From UBA10906 sp049296695 (GTDB lineage: Bacteria > Pseudomonadota > Gammaproteobacteria > Methylococcales > Methylomonadaceae), in NCBI GenBank assembly GCA_049296695.1, contig JBAQSX010000083.1, positions 1 through 34,606 on the forward strand: 34,606 nt of DNA, read 5' to 3'. Below the pieces are notes generated by a model. It was not told the origin of the DNA. It was given only the letters and a program-made list of their open reading frames with translations, and made no database searches. Of this stretch, positions 7,892 to 17,125 are shown piece by piece (position 1 is the stretch's first letter; every line of letters starts with the position of its first letter). The position numbers and the translations under genes were made by a program.

Positions 7892-9493
7892 TTAATCAAT
7901 ATCTATTTGAAAATCATCCAAAAATATGGACGCATATTTCATGTAAATTTTTTGTTCAATAAAAGCATCATATAAATCAGGGTCGATATGTTGGTCGTCT
8001 TTAAATTTAGCAAGAATCGCCAACGCTTCAGATAATTTCTTACCTGCTTTATAAGGTCTGTCTTTGGCAGTTAAAGCCTCAAAAATATCGGCAATTGCCA
8101 TAGCGCGTGCGGGAATAGACATTTCTTCACGCTTTAAACCCTTAGGATAGCCTTTGCCATCAATACGTTCGTGATGACCACCTGCATATTCAGGCACACG
8201 TTGCAGATGTTTAGGAAATTTAATGGTTTCTAACATAGAAATGGTGGCGACAATATGATTATTAATAATCTTACGTTCTTCAGCAGTTAATGTGCCACGC
8301 GAAATACTTAAATTATAAAGTTCATTATCGCTAAGCAAGGGTAAATCAACACCATTTTTTAACCAGCGAATGTTTTGCATGGCTTGCAAACGTTGCACAT
8401 CGGTTTGCGAAATAAATTCACTACCCGTATTACTGCGTTTTATAAAAGCAAAATCTTCATTTAATTGCGCGATAGTCTGCGCATAATTTTGTTGTACCGC
8501 GCAATAATTGGGTAATTCTTTGCCTGTTTTAGTTAATTCACATTGGCTCATGGCCAATTGTTGTTTTAATAAAGCTATTTCAGCATCACGTTTTAATATT
8601 TCAAAACGCGCTTCTAATAAATGAATTCTATCAAAAATAGTTTCTAATTTAGTGGCTTTATCTACTACAAACTCAGGTGTGGTAATTTTGCCGCAATCAT
8701 GTAACCAACCTGCAATGGTTAATTCATAACGATCGGCATCGCTTAATTGAAAGTCTTTTAAATAACCATGATCAGTATTATGTGCCGCTTCGGCAAGCAT
8801 CATGGTCAATTCAGGCACACGTCTGCAATGTCCACCTGTATAAGGTGATTTTTCGTCAATGGCAGTCGCTATTAATTTCACTAAAGAATCAAACATGTTT
8901 TCTAAATCAGCAATTAATTGCTGTTTAGTGAGTACAATTGCCGCTTGTGAAGCCAAAGCCTCAGCTAAGCGTTGCGCTACGGTATCAAAATCGATAATAG
9001 TTTTATTATCGCTATCAAGGGCATTAATTAATTGCAAAATACCAATGGTTTCATTGCGATAATCTTTTAAAGGCACAGCTAAAAAAGATTTTGAATGGTA
9101 GTTATTTTTAGCATCAAAGGCTTTAGTACCTGAGAAATCAAATTCGCCTACTTCATAGGCATCATGAATATTAATGGTTTTATCTTTATGATAAGAACAA
9201 CTCACTACATTATTCAAATTAGCAGAGCCATTAATATACAGAGGAATATTGGGCATATCGAGGGGCTGTTTATCTTCACTGTGTAGATAAATACCTAAGC
9301 TATCAGAATGCAGAATTTCTATTTGAATAGTATCGGCATTAATTCGGTAAATAGTCCCACCATCGGCATTAGTAATCGATTTTGCACCGATTAAAATTTT
9401 TTCTAATAACTGCGCGGTATTTTTTTCTACAGAAAGGGCAATGCCAATATCGGTTAGTTTTTCAAGCTGGCTAATAATATCTTGCTGATTCAT
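7892..9493 (-). CDS. GAF-HD-GYP phosphodiesterase-like signalling protein
   Basis: This 533-residue cytosolic protein has an N-terminal GAF sensor domain (about 10-190) and a C-terminal HD-GYP domain (about 205-510). Metal-binding motifs are visible: H222, HD at 265-266 (GWLHDCGK), HH at 440-441 and DGKGYP at 445-450. HD-GYP proteins typically hydrolyse cyclic di-GMP. Between the HD and HHE motifs there are about 175 residues, roughly 110 more than in compact HD-GYP domains; the extra part is helical and Gln/Glu/Lys-rich (about 285-400). No strong Shine-Dalgarno precedes the ATG. Substrate and the GAF ligand are not predictable here. Confidence 0.88.
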   Translation of the reverse strand: MNQQDIISQLEKLTDIGIALSVEKNTAQLLEKILIGAKSITNADGGTIYRINADTIQIEILHSDSLGIYLHSEDKQPLDMPNIPLYINGSANLNNVVSCSYHKDKTINIHDAYEVGEFDFSGTKAFDAKNNYHSKSFLAVPLKDYRNETIGILQLINALDSDNKTIIDFDTVAQRLAEALASQAAIVLTKQQLIADLENMFDSLVKLIATAIDEKSPYTGGHCRRVPELTMMLAEAAHNTDHGYLKDFQLSDADRYELTIAGWLHDCGKITTPEFVVDKATKLETIFDRIHLLEARFEILKRDAEIALLKQQLAMSQCELTKTGKELPNYCAVQQNYAQTIAQLNEDFAFIKRSNTGSEFISQTDVQRLQAMQNIRWLKNGVDLPLLSDNELYNLSISRGTLTAEERKIINNHIVATISMLETIKFPKHLQRVPEYAGGHHERIDGKGYPKGLKREEMSIPARAMAIADIFEALTAKDRPYKAGKKLSEALAILAKFKDDQHIDPDLYDAFIEQKIYMKYASIFLDDFQIDID

Positions 9494-9578
9494 AAGAGAT
9501 GGGGGTTTTTGTCTGAAGGCGTGTGATGCAACTATAATCTGTTACCCGCAGACATGCAACGCTATGAATTAAGAAAGT

Positions 9579-10058
9579 TTATACAGAAGATTCTGTATTT
9601 TTTTGAGCAAGGACTTTTTCCCACTGACCTGTTGGTGTTTGTTTGTAGGTAGTAATACTATCGCCCGCTTGTTGATACTGTCGAAAACGCGTTCGCCCCG
9701 CCGCTTTACTGGACTCGCTATTATCGAGTATTTCTATGATGTGCCTTGCTTGAGGGAATTGCGCCGAAACATTGATGAGCGTGTGTTGCCAGCCTTGTGG
9801 CGCAGGACTTGAGCCAATTAACACTTTTTGTAACGGTGTCACTGGCTCGCCTTGTTGATAGCGTTGATGTGGAATAAAGCTACCCGCTCTAAATGTCCAG
9901 AGCAAATCGTCTAAGCGTCCACTTTGGGCATCTGAATCGGTCAGCACATAACAAGGCTGACCGCTACTACGATACGCTTTTTCAACAAGCTTACAGGCAA
10001 ACAAATACCGTTCATGCTGTGAAGCCGTGGGCAGAATGTAAAAACTAACTTCAGCCAC
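9579..10058 (-). CDS. holC: DNA polymerase III chi subunit
   Basis: This 159-residue protein matches HolC: an early aromatic strand (VSFYILPTASQHERYLFACKLVEKAY), the LDDLLWTFRAGSFIPH motif and a central P-loop-less Rossmann-like fold. Chi links the clamp loader to single-stranded DNA-binding protein. It starts with GTG and overlaps the pepA stop by 8 bp, indicating translational coupling. The pepA-holC order is common in gammaproteobacteria, where valS often follows; here valS is absent and a GAF/HD-GYP gene follows. Confidence 0.92.
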   Translation of the reverse strand: MAEVSFYILPTASQHERYLFACKLVEKAYRSSGQPCYVLTDSDAQSGRLDDLLWTFRAGSFIPHQRYQQGEPVTPLQKVLIGSSPAPQGWQHTLINVSAQFPQARHIIEILDNSESSKAAGRTRFRQYQQAGDSITTYKQTPTGQWEKVLAQKNTESSV

Positions 10059-11538
10059 GCGCTCTATTCAGTAAGTATTGCATTAATAATGGCACGGGTC
10101 TGCCTGTCGCGCCTTTGTATTGACCTGTGCGCCATGCTGTTCCTGCAATGTCTAAATGCGCCCAACGCAAGTTTTCTGCAAAATTCGCTAAAAAACAAGC
10201 GGCGGTAATTGAACCTGCGTCTTTGCCGCCGATATTGGCAAGGTCGGCAAAATTAGATTTGAGTTGTTCTTGGTATTCTTCCCATAAAGGTAGTCGCCAC
10301 ACACTATCATTGGCAGTATCGCTAGCCGCAATTAAGTCATTGCATAACTCATCATCATTGCCAAATAAAGCACTAGGCACTCTGCCTAAGGCAATAATAC
10401 ACGCGCCTGTAAGGGTCGCTAAATCAATCACCACGTCTGGATTGAAACGTTCACAATAAGTGAGTGTGTCGCACAAAATCAAACGCCCTTCGGCATCGGT
10501 ATTTAATACTTCAATGGTTTTGCCTGACATGCTGGTTAAAATATCACCCGGTTTATTGGCATCACCGTCGGGCATATTTTCTGAAGCGGGAACTAAGCCG
10601 ATAATATTTAACGGTAATTGCAATTGCGCCGCCGCCATTAACGTGCCTAATACTGCCGCGCCGCCGCACATATCATATTTCATCTCATCCATGCCCAAAC
10701 CCGGTTTGAGTGAAATACCACCTGCATCAAAGGTTAAGCCTTTACCAATCAAAACAATGGGTTTAGCGGTCTTTTCACCACCTGCATAATTGAGATTAAT
10801 TAATTTTGCAGGTTGCCGACTGCCGCGTGATACGGCAAGAAATGAACCCATGCCCAAAGCTTGCATGTCGGCTTCTTCTAAAATAGAAGCCGTTAGCTTA
10901 TCGTACTGCTCGGCTAAATTGATGGCTTGGTCGGCTAAATAACTGGGTGTGCAGATATTGGCAGGTGCATCGGCTAAGGCTTTAGTCAATTCCACGCCAT
11001 TAGCAATCGCTAAGCCTTGTTGCACACCAAGATTTGCGGTTTGCGCATCAGTTGCGCTGACATGAATGAATACTTGTTCTAATTTATTATCGCTATTTTT
11101 ATTGGCTTTATAAGCGGTGCAACTATATAAAGCATCATTAAATACTTCAACGATTTGACGGGTTTTCCATTGGGTATCAACAGCATTCACCGCGCAATCA
11201 GCTAGACTGCAAATAATCGATTTAAGATAGGGCTTTTTTAAATTATTAATCGCAGAGCTTAAGGCTTTACGATAATCTTTACTACTTAAGGCTTTATGTT
11301 CACCCAAACCCACCAATAAAATGCGCTGAATTAAACTATCAGCCAGATTATTAATTAATAAGGTTTCAGCAAGCGCGCCTGTTATATCACCACGATTAAT
11401 TAAATTATTTAATAAGTTTTGCGTTGTTGGTGGCAGTGTACTGGCTAAGTCGCTAAGTTGTTTATCGTTATAAACGCCTAGAATAAGACAATCACAAGCT
11501 AGGGTATCTAACGAAGCGGTTTCTATCGAATAATTCAT
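10051..11538 (-). CDS. pepA: Leucyl aminopeptidase (M17)
   Basis: This cytosolic dinuclear-metal aminopeptidase of 495 residues releases N-terminal amino acids from peptides; in some bacteria PepA also binds DNA. The M17 signature NTDAEGRL is present, as are metal-site segments GKGLTFDAGGISLKPG and MKYDMCGGAAV. The start is placed at the ATG at 11538 (MNYSIETASL). The frame is open 29 codons further to 11625, but that stretch is unlike the family and runs into a palindromic repeat at 11605-11633. It overlaps holC by 8 bp. Confidence 0.94.
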   Translation of the reverse strand: MNYSIETASLDTLACDCLILGVYNDKQLSDLASTLPPTTQNLLNNLINRGDITGALAETLLINNLADSLIQRILLVGLGEHKALSSKDYRKALSSAINNLKKPYLKSIICSLADCAVNAVDTQWKTRQIVEVFNDALYSCTAYKANKNSDNKLEQVFIHVSATDAQTANLGVQQGLAIANGVELTKALADAPANICTPSYLADQAINLAEQYDKLTASILEEADMQALGMGSFLAVSRGSRQPAKLINLNYAGGEKTAKPIVLIGKGLTFDAGGISLKPGLGMDEMKYDMCGGAAVLGTLMAAAQLQLPLNIIGLVPASENMPDGDANKPGDILTSMSGKTIEVLNTDAEGRLILCDTLTYCERFNPDVVIDLATLTGACIIALGRVPSALFGNDDELCNDLIAASDTANDSVWRLPLWEEYQEQLKSNFADLANIGGKDAGSITAACFLANFAENLRWAHLDIAGTAWRTGQYKGATGRPVPLLMQYLLNRARG

Positions 11539-11604
11539 GAGTTTTAGTGTTAAGTTAAATAGATGGTTTGTAGTTACAAGTGTTTTAAAAAATAGCCTAA
11601 CTAT

Positions 11605-11633
11605 CGTAGAGACGTTGCATTGCAACGTCTACG
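11605..11633. repeat. Palindromic repeat, GTAGAGACGTTGCA family
   Basis: A near-perfect palindrome (AGACGTTGCA at 11610-11619 with TGCAACGTCT at 11621-11630) lies in the hemY-pepA gap. The same family recurs at 21317-21342 and 21421-21446. Confidence 0.75.
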
Positions 11634-11662
11634 CTAAACACTGTATTTGCGTAAAAATTGTT

Positions 11663-12895
11663 TTATTCATAATAAGTATTAACCTGACCTACAAGTTCAT
11701 TAGAAGCCAATTCTAAACCTGCTTTATAACAAGCACTCGCGCGGTCTTTATCGCCTTGCATGAATAATAAATCCGCTAATAATTGATAAGCTTGTACACT
11801 AGGGTCAAGCACAATACTTCTGTCTAAATAATCTTGCGCTTTAGAATTTTCACCGCAATGAATACTGAGTTTTCCTAAAACTGCCAGTAATACCGCATCA
11901 CTAGGATGATAAGTCAACCATTGCTCTGCCATTTCTAATTGACGTTGTGGATTGCTTGATTGAATACTGCCAAATAAAACTAATAAAGTTTTATTCCACG
12001 TTGTTGCCAAAGTCGTCGCTAAAGCATCTTCTATTTCCGCGCCGCCGTTTAAATCAATGATTGCCGCAAAATAAATCGCGGCAATACTTTTTAATTTTTT
12101 AACGTGTGCGGGAATTTCAGTCCATAATTGTTTAACCGCTTCAACATTAGCTGTCGCAATAGTATTCTTTAAGACTTGAGTGAAGGTTTCAATTTCTAAT
12201 AATTTAATTTCAGCTTCTATTAATACCTTATTACTGTTTAAGCTCGGTAATAATCGACGTAAGGCTTCCCAATCCCCTAAGTGTTGATAAGTTTGATGCA
12301 AAAGTTTTAAAACACTGGCATGACTGGGATTAATGGAATGTAATTGCGTTAAAGTAGTTAAGGCTTGTTTAAATTGATTACCTGATAAATGCAATTCAGC
12401 TTGCGTTAATCCCACCGCAATACTCGCGTCTGGGGCTTGCTCTACTGCTTTTTGCAAGTATTCGTCACGTTTATCAAAAGCATGACGGGAATGCGCGGCT
12501 CTAGCGGCGGTTAAATAATGTAAAAGCGGCGCGCCACTGTGTGAGGCGTGTTTAATTAAAATACTTTCAGCGCGTTCCCAATTACCTTCAGCGGAATCGA
12601 CTAAACCTGCAATTAAGGCTTCTTGTGAGCGGTCGAATTTCACTTTTTCGCCGCGTGTTTTCATTTGTTTAGGCAAACGAATTAAATAACCTGCGAAACG
12701 AAAACCACAATAGCATAAAAAGAAACTAATAATTAATAACACCGCAAAATTGGCTAAGGTAGTTTCAATGGTTAAATCATCAATGCCCATTAATACATAG
12801 CCTGCACTGCCAAAACTTTGTAGCCATTGATACGCGCCAAACGCCACCGCTATAGTGGCGATGAATGTACCTAGAAAATACAGTAATGTTTTCAT
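11663..12895 (-). CDS. hemY: HemY-type inner-membrane TPR protein
   Basis: This is a 410-residue protein with two N-terminal membrane segments (about 5-25 and 42-65) followed by a tetratricopeptide region (about 85-400). It matches the HemY family located after hemX in proteobacterial hem operons. It is distinct from the Gram-positive protoporphyrinogen oxidase of the same name. The molecular role is not established; a link to late heme or porphyrin metabolism is inferred from gene order. It is 6 bp after hemX, so co-translated. The ATG start precedes the first membrane helix directly. Confidence 0.88.
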   Translation of the reverse strand: MKTLLYFLGTFIATIAVAFGAYQWLQSFGSAGYVLMGIDDLTIETTLANFAVLLIISFFLCYCGFRFAGYLIRLPKQMKTRGEKVKFDRSQEALIAGLVDSAEGNWERAESILIKHASHSGAPLLHYLTAARAAHSRHAFDKRDEYLQKAVEQAPDASIAVGLTQAELHLSGNQFKQALTTLTQLHSINPSHASVLKLLHQTYQHLGDWEALRRLLPSLNSNKVLIEAEIKLLEIETFTQVLKNTIATANVEAVKQLWTEIPAHVKKLKSIAAIYFAAIIDLNGGAEIEDALATTLATTWNKTLLVLFGSIQSSNPQRQLEMAEQWLTYHPSDAVLLAVLGKLSIHCGENSKAQDYLDRSIVLDPSVQAYQLLADLLFMQGDKDRASACYKAGLELASNELVGQVNTYYE

Positions 12896-12901
12896 TATGG
12901 T

Positions 12902-14131
12902 TTATTCCGCTTCAGGATGAACAGGTGGCACAGTTTCAGCGGCTTTGGGTGCAACCACGGCAGGTTTGATGATTTCAGCGGGTTTAACTTTAGGCATATC
13001 AAAAGACACCACAGGTTTAGTCAATTCAATGGTTTTTGTCCCCTCGTTAGTCGCCGCGCCTTTGTCTGATTCTATGCGTAATTTACTAATGTCTTTAAGC
13101 ATTTTTAAAGACAGGCTAATGTCAGGGAATTGACTGTGAATTTTAATTGTGCCGAGTTGAATTAAATCCGACTGCATCGCTGAAACGGAGGTGGTTTTAG
13201 CAAAATTAGCTTCTAACCAGCTTTGCGCGTCTTTAATACCTGATTGAAACAATGCGTCATTATGCTGTACTAAAGCGACTTTAATCAGCTCTAATTTAAC
13301 GCGTAATTGTTGGCGAATAAATTGCGCTTCTTCGGGGGTGAGAATTTCTTTAACGGTTTTATCGATATGTCTAACCGTTACTATGCCTTTTAAAGAAGAT
13401 AACACACCGTCTTCATCACTGCTTTGCACTTCACTAGCAGGTGTTAGCGGTTTGCCCGCATAAGGCAATAACAATTCTAAGTTATTGACACTTTCTTCTA
13501 AAGACTGAATTTTACTATATAAACCAACAATATCGGGCGCGGTAATATTTTTCAGTGCGGAGATTTCTTTGGCGATTTCTTCGCGGATTTTAAACGCGCC
13601 AGCGTCACCGCTTTCGCGCAAACGTTGGTCAGCGGCTTCTAAAGCTTCACGCGTGGTGTTCACGTCACCTACTAAATGCAAACGTTCATTGGCAACACTT
13701 AATAAATACTCAGCATCGGCAAGTAACCAATCACCGCGTGTTTTACCTAATTGGCGTTGCAGTTGTTGCAAGCTTTCGGTTAATTCTTTGCGAGTGTTAT
13801 CGACTTTTTCATTATGGGTGCGTGAAAATTCCGCTAAGCTTTGAGTGACGCGATTGTCTTTGGCAGACATTTCGGCACTGAGTGCTGCTATTTGTGATTG
13901 ATAACTACTGATTTGTGTTCTTAATTCAGTGAGTTGCAAATCTTCTTTATTGACTTCACCGCCCAAACTATCTTGCTGACTACGCAATTGTTGAAACAGA
14001 TAAAATCCTATGCCACCCATGCTAACGACCACGAGCAAGATGATGACACCAAACCACAAACCGCCGTGTGATTTACGCACGACTATTGTTTCATTTGGCT
14101 CTTGCGCTTGTTGTTCACTCAATTCGGCCAC
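12902..14131 (-). CDS. hemX: HemX-type membrane protein of the hem operon
   Basis: This 409-residue protein has a short cytoplasmic N terminus, one membrane helix (about 24-48, GLWFGVIILLVVVSMGG), a long coiled-coil (about 50-130) and a helical domain, ending in a Pro/Ala/Lys-rich tail. This is the HemX architecture. Some family members are annotated as uroporphyrinogen-III methyltransferases, but no methyltransferase fold is visible here, so that name should not be used. It starts with GTG and overlaps the hemD end by 13 bp. Sequence supports membrane anchoring of a periplasmic coiled coil; function is unknown. Confidence 0.88.
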   Translation of the reverse strand: MAELSEQQAQEPNETIVVRKSHGGLWFGVIILLVVVSMGGIGFYLFQQLRSQQDSLGGEVNKEDLQLTELRTQISSYQSQIAALSAEMSAKDNRVTQSLAEFSRTHNEKVDNTRKELTESLQQLQRQLGKTRGDWLLADAEYLLSVANERLHLVGDVNTTREALEAADQRLRESGDAGAFKIREEIAKEISALKNITAPDIVGLYSKIQSLEESVNNLELLLPYAGKPLTPASEVQSSDEDGVLSSLKGIVTVRHIDKTVKEILTPEEAQFIRQQLRVKLELIKVALVQHNDALFQSGIKDAQSWLEANFAKTTSVSAMQSDLIQLGTIKIHSQFPDISLSLKMLKDISKLRIESDKGAATNEGTKTIELTKPVVSFDMPKVKPAEIIKPAVVAPKAAETVPPVHPEAE

Positions 14132-14907
14132 GCTCTTCCCCCGTTACACACGATTATTATTGTTTCAAGAATTGCCGTATTCGCAGGACTACTGCTTACG
14201 GCAATACGTTTAAATCCTAAGTCTGTTGCTAATGCTTTGATGCGCTCGCTAATCACCACTAAAGGCAGTTCGCGTAAGGCAAACTGTTGCGGCGGCTCGA
14301 CTAGCGTCACTAAATTTTGTAAAGCCTCACCACTGGTTATAGTGATGACGTGTAATTGTCGCTTAATCAATAATTGATTAAGACAATTATCTTCGAGCTG
14401 GGGCAACAATCTTTTATAAACTGATAAATAGGTAATGCTCGCGCCTCTGGCGCGTAACACCGTGGCAAGTTCTTCACGACCGCCTTCACCGCGTATAATT
14501 AAAACCCGTTGCCCTTTAAGTTGTTGTAATTGCGCCGTAGCGAGTAAGGCTTCACTGTTGTAACCGTTTTCAGGTATGACATCCACAGGCAGACCCGCAT
14601 CAAGTAAAGCTTGCGCCGTTGCTTGCCCAATGGCTACAAACCGCGCTGATTTTGTGGGGGCTATTTTGCCACCGTTTGCTAGTAGCGCAAAATTTACTGC
14701 ATTAGCACTAATAAAAACAAGCCATTGAAACTGCTCTAGGCTCGCTAAAGTGTTTTGTATTTGAGTGAGATTATCACTAGCGACAATTTCTAAGGTGGGC
14801 AACGCAATTGCCTTGCCGCCTTGTTCGTCGATTAATTGACATAAGCCCTCTGCTTGATGTCTGGGGCGGGTGACGAGAATATTGATATTATTTAATGGAT
14901 TATTCAT
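14119..14907 (-). CDS. hemD: Uroporphyrinogen-III synthase
   Basis: HemD converts hydroxymethylbilane to uroporphyrinogen III, the branch-point tetrapyrrole for heme, siroheme and cobalamin. The 262-residue length and the family pattern ILVTRPRHQAEGLCQLIDEQGG at the N terminus, WLVFISANAVNFAL, VAIGQATAQAL and ITSGEALQNLV support the call. It is followed by overlapping hemX and closely spaced hemY, the usual proteobacterial order. The usual partner hemC is not immediately upstream; a 453-bp non-coding stretch with a palindromic repeat lies there instead, so hemD appears to have its own promoter. Confidence 0.92.
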   Translation of the reverse strand: MNNPLNNINILVTRPRHQAEGLCQLIDEQGGKAIALPTLEIVASDNLTQIQNTLASLEQFQWLVFISANAVNFALLANGGKIAPTKSARFVAIGQATAQALLDAGLPVDVIPENGYNSEALLATAQLQQLKGQRVLIIRGEGGREELATVLRARGASITYLSVYKRLLPQLEDNCLNQLLIKRQLHVITITSGEALQNLVTLVEPPQQFALRELPLVVISERIKALATDLGFKRIAVSSSPANTAILETIIIVCNGGRAWPN

Positions 14908-15360
14908 CTGAATTTTAATTGATAAAATTTTAAGATAGATTTAAGTTTGAATCGATTTTAAAATAGCGTGCTTAAATTTAACTATAAAAATACTGAAAGT
15001 TTTTATAGTATATCAAAATAATAAGAAAATTGTTACATTCATCCACTATAAATAATATTGAATAACTACCTAATTGCTGTCTGAATCAGAATTTTCAAGA
15101 TTGAAGAATTAGTAAGATGTTGTTATTAACTATCCTGTTAATTTTCTAATTCTGAAAATTCTGATTCAGACAGCACAATAAGCTAAATAATCACAATAAA
15201 TGAATATCAACAAGACAAATGATTATTAATTAAAATACAATGCACTACTGCTTAAAACAAATAATCAGTTTAATTTAAGCGTGTCTTTTTAAAATGCTAC
15301 TATAATATTGAATTATAGTGAGCCAATATAAAACTTCTTTCATCACCGAGTTTTTACCTT
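14908..15360. other. AT-rich intergenic region between hemD and the M14 peptidase
   Basis: This 453-bp divergent interval has no convincing ORF. It holds the large palindromic repeat at 15075-15175. A TATAAT hexamer at 15301-15306 could be the -10 of the plus-strand peptidase gene, but no good -35 lies at the right distance. Confidence 0.5.
15075..15175. repeat. 101-bp palindromic element (cruciform/hairpin repeat)
   Basis: Perfect 23-bp terminal arms (15075-15097 with 15153-15175; TGCTGTCTGAATCAG...) are extended inward by a further 7-bp match (15106-15112 with 15146-15152) after an 8-nt bulge. A 33-nt loop remains. The right half is built of degenerate short units around TTCTGA/ATCCTG. It encodes nothing and looks like a non-autonomous dispersed repeat. 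Confidence 0.8.
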
Positions 15361-16374
15361 ATGAATGCCCGTTTTCCCGAACTCAGACAGCTTGAACATC
15401 TCATCAGACAATTTGGCGATAAGGCGCGAACCGAGATTATAGAAACAGTGCATCATAAAAAATGTTCCTTTCCCATTTACAGTATTAGTTTGGGTTCAAC
15501 CGATGCTAACGCACCAGTATTAGCTTTTTTTGGTGGGGTGCATGGTTTAGAGAAAATCGGCTCAGAAGTGATTTTGTCTTATATGGAAACGCTTAGTCAA
15601 TTGCTTGATTGGGATGAAGAATTGCATCAGCGTTTGCAACACTCACGCTTATTGTTTGTGCCAATAGTCAATCCTGTAGGCGTGTGTTTTGGCACGCGTT
15701 GTAACGGTAATGGCGTGGATTTAATGCGTAATTCACCCGTTATCGGCGAAGGCGCGACTCGTTTGTATAGTGGACAGAGCATCACCCCGCATCTGCCTTG
15801 GTATTGTGGCGATTCAAACAATATGGAAAAAGAAGCGCGGGCTTTATGTGACGTAGTACAAAAACATATTTTTAACTCGCCCTTATCGATTGCGGTCGAT
15901 TTGCATTCGGGTTTTGGGATTAAAGACAGGTTATGGTTTCCTTATGCTTCGCGCAAAACCCCATTTGCTTATATCGCCCAAGCTTACGCACTGAAATTAT
16001 TATTTGATCGATGTTATCCGCATCACGTTTATCGTATTGAACCCATGTGCCAAGAATATGTGATTAATGGCGATTTATGGGATTATTTGCTTGATGAATT
16101 TGTACAGCAATCTACTAATAATCAAGTCTTTATGCCGCTAACTTTAGAAATGGGGTCGTGGCTGTGGTTGCGTAAAAATCCGACCCATTTATTTTCCCGC
16201 TACGGTTTATTTCATCCTTTATTGCCGCATCGGCAACAGCGCGTATTTCGCCGTCATTTTTTATTATTTGATTTTCTGCATCGTAGCTTGCTCTATCCCA
16301 AACCTTGGGCGCAATTGAGCGTTGAGCAAAAAATTGAACAGCATGGGCAAGCTATCGAGTATTGGTATGAGTGA
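15361..16374 (+). CDS. M14-family zinc carboxypeptidase-like protein
   Basis: This 337-residue protein carries the M14 peptidase pattern. The zinc ligands are H61 and E64 in GGVHGLEKIG and H182 in AVDLHSGFG; a substrate-binding NGNGVDLMRN motif lies at 116-125; the catalytic glutamate is probably E263 in TLEMGSW. No signal peptide is evident, so it is probably cytosolic, and its substrate could be a peptide or another amide/ester. The next gene starts inside its 3' end (ATGAGTGA overlap), so the two are probably one operon. The exact specificity is unknown. Confidence 0.82.
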   Translation: MNARFPELRQLEHLIRQFGDKARTEIIETVHHKKCSFPIYSISLGSTDANAPVLAFFGGVHGLEKIGSEVILSYMETLSQLLDWDEELHQRLQHSRLLFVPIVNPVGVCFGTRCNGNGVDLMRNSPVIGEGATRLYSGQSITPHLPWYCGDSNNMEKEARALCDVVQKHIFNSPLSIAVDLHSGFGIKDRLWFPYASRKTPFAYIAQAYALKLLFDRCYPHHVYRIEPMCQEYVINGDLWDYLLDEFVQQSTNNQVFMPLTLEMGSWLWLRKNPTHLFSRYGLFHPLLPHRQQRVFRRHFLLFDFLHRSLLYPKPWAQLSVEQKIEQHGQAIEYWYE

Positions 16375-17125
16375 ATTAGGCAAACACTGGCTATTAATAC
16401 GCGGCTTAGCCAGAGAATCAGCGCATTGGGGCGAATTTGTGCCTTTGTTAAAAAGCAGTTTTCCTGAGGCTAAAGTGACTACTTTAGATTTAGCAGGTAC
16501 AGGGCGTTTTTATCAACAATCCAGTCCATGCAGTATTGAAAAAATCACTGAGCAGTTACGGCAACACGCCTTAGAACAAGGTTTATTAGCACAACCGATA
16601 ACATTATGCGCGGTGTCTTTGGGGGCAATGGTGGCGTGGCAGTGGTTGAAAAGCTATCCACAAGATTGCGCTGGCGCGTGTTTGATTAATACCAGCTTTG
16701 CTAATCTTAGTCCGTTTTATCAGCGTTTGCGCTGGCAAAATGCGCATAAAATCATTAGTTTACTTAGAAAAACTGATATAGCTGAGCGTGAAGCGCAAAT
16801 TGTAGCCTTAGTTGCCAATAATCAAGCCATTTACGCCCAAACCAGCGCGGTATGGGCGCAAATTCATCGTCAACGCCCCATTGGTGTGGCGACTCGTTTA
16901 AAACAACTCTATGCCGCGTCGCGCTATCAGGCAGGTGAAAAACCTTTGCAACCGATTTTATTACTTAACGCGCAAGCCGATAGATTAGTCTCGCCTGCGT
17001 GTTCTGAAGCGATTGCACAACACTATGGTTTAGCTTATCGCCGCCATGCGTGGGGTGGTCATGATTTAACCACCGATGACGGCGAATGGGTCATTAAGCA
17101 ATTGCGTGAGTGGTTAATAATGTAA
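16367..17125 (+). CDS. Alpha/beta-hydrolase fold protein
   Basis: This is a compact 252-residue alpha/beta hydrolase. The nucleophile elbow is CAVSLGAMVAWQWL (Ser in A-V-S-L-G), an acid residue is plausible in LLNAQADRLVSP, and the catalytic histidine is in WGGHDLTTDDG. The start is placed at the ATG at 16367, which overlaps the upstream peptidase stop in the ATGAGTGA arrangement; the frame is open 15 codons further upstream to 16322 but lacks support. The substrate is unknown. It resembles BioH-like esterases in size, but no biotin gene is nearby, so no symbol is given. Confidence 0.82.
   Translation: MSELGKHWLLIRGLARESAHWGEFVPLLKSSFPEAKVTTLDLAGTGRFYQQSSPCSIEKITEQLRQHALEQGLLAQPITLCAVSLGAMVAWQWLKSYPQDCAGACLINTSFANLSPFYQRLRWQNAHKIISLLRKTDIAEREAQIVALVANNQAIYAQTSAVWAQIHRQRPIGVATRLKQLYAASRYQAGEKPLQPILLLNAQADRLVSPACSEAIAQHYGLAYRRHAWGGHDLTTDDGEWVIKQLREWLIM

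Noticed and set aside
12902..14131. HemX as a uroporphyrinogen-III methyltransferase
   Set aside because: One membrane helix and a coiled coil are visible, with no methyltransferase fold or SAM-binding glycine motif.
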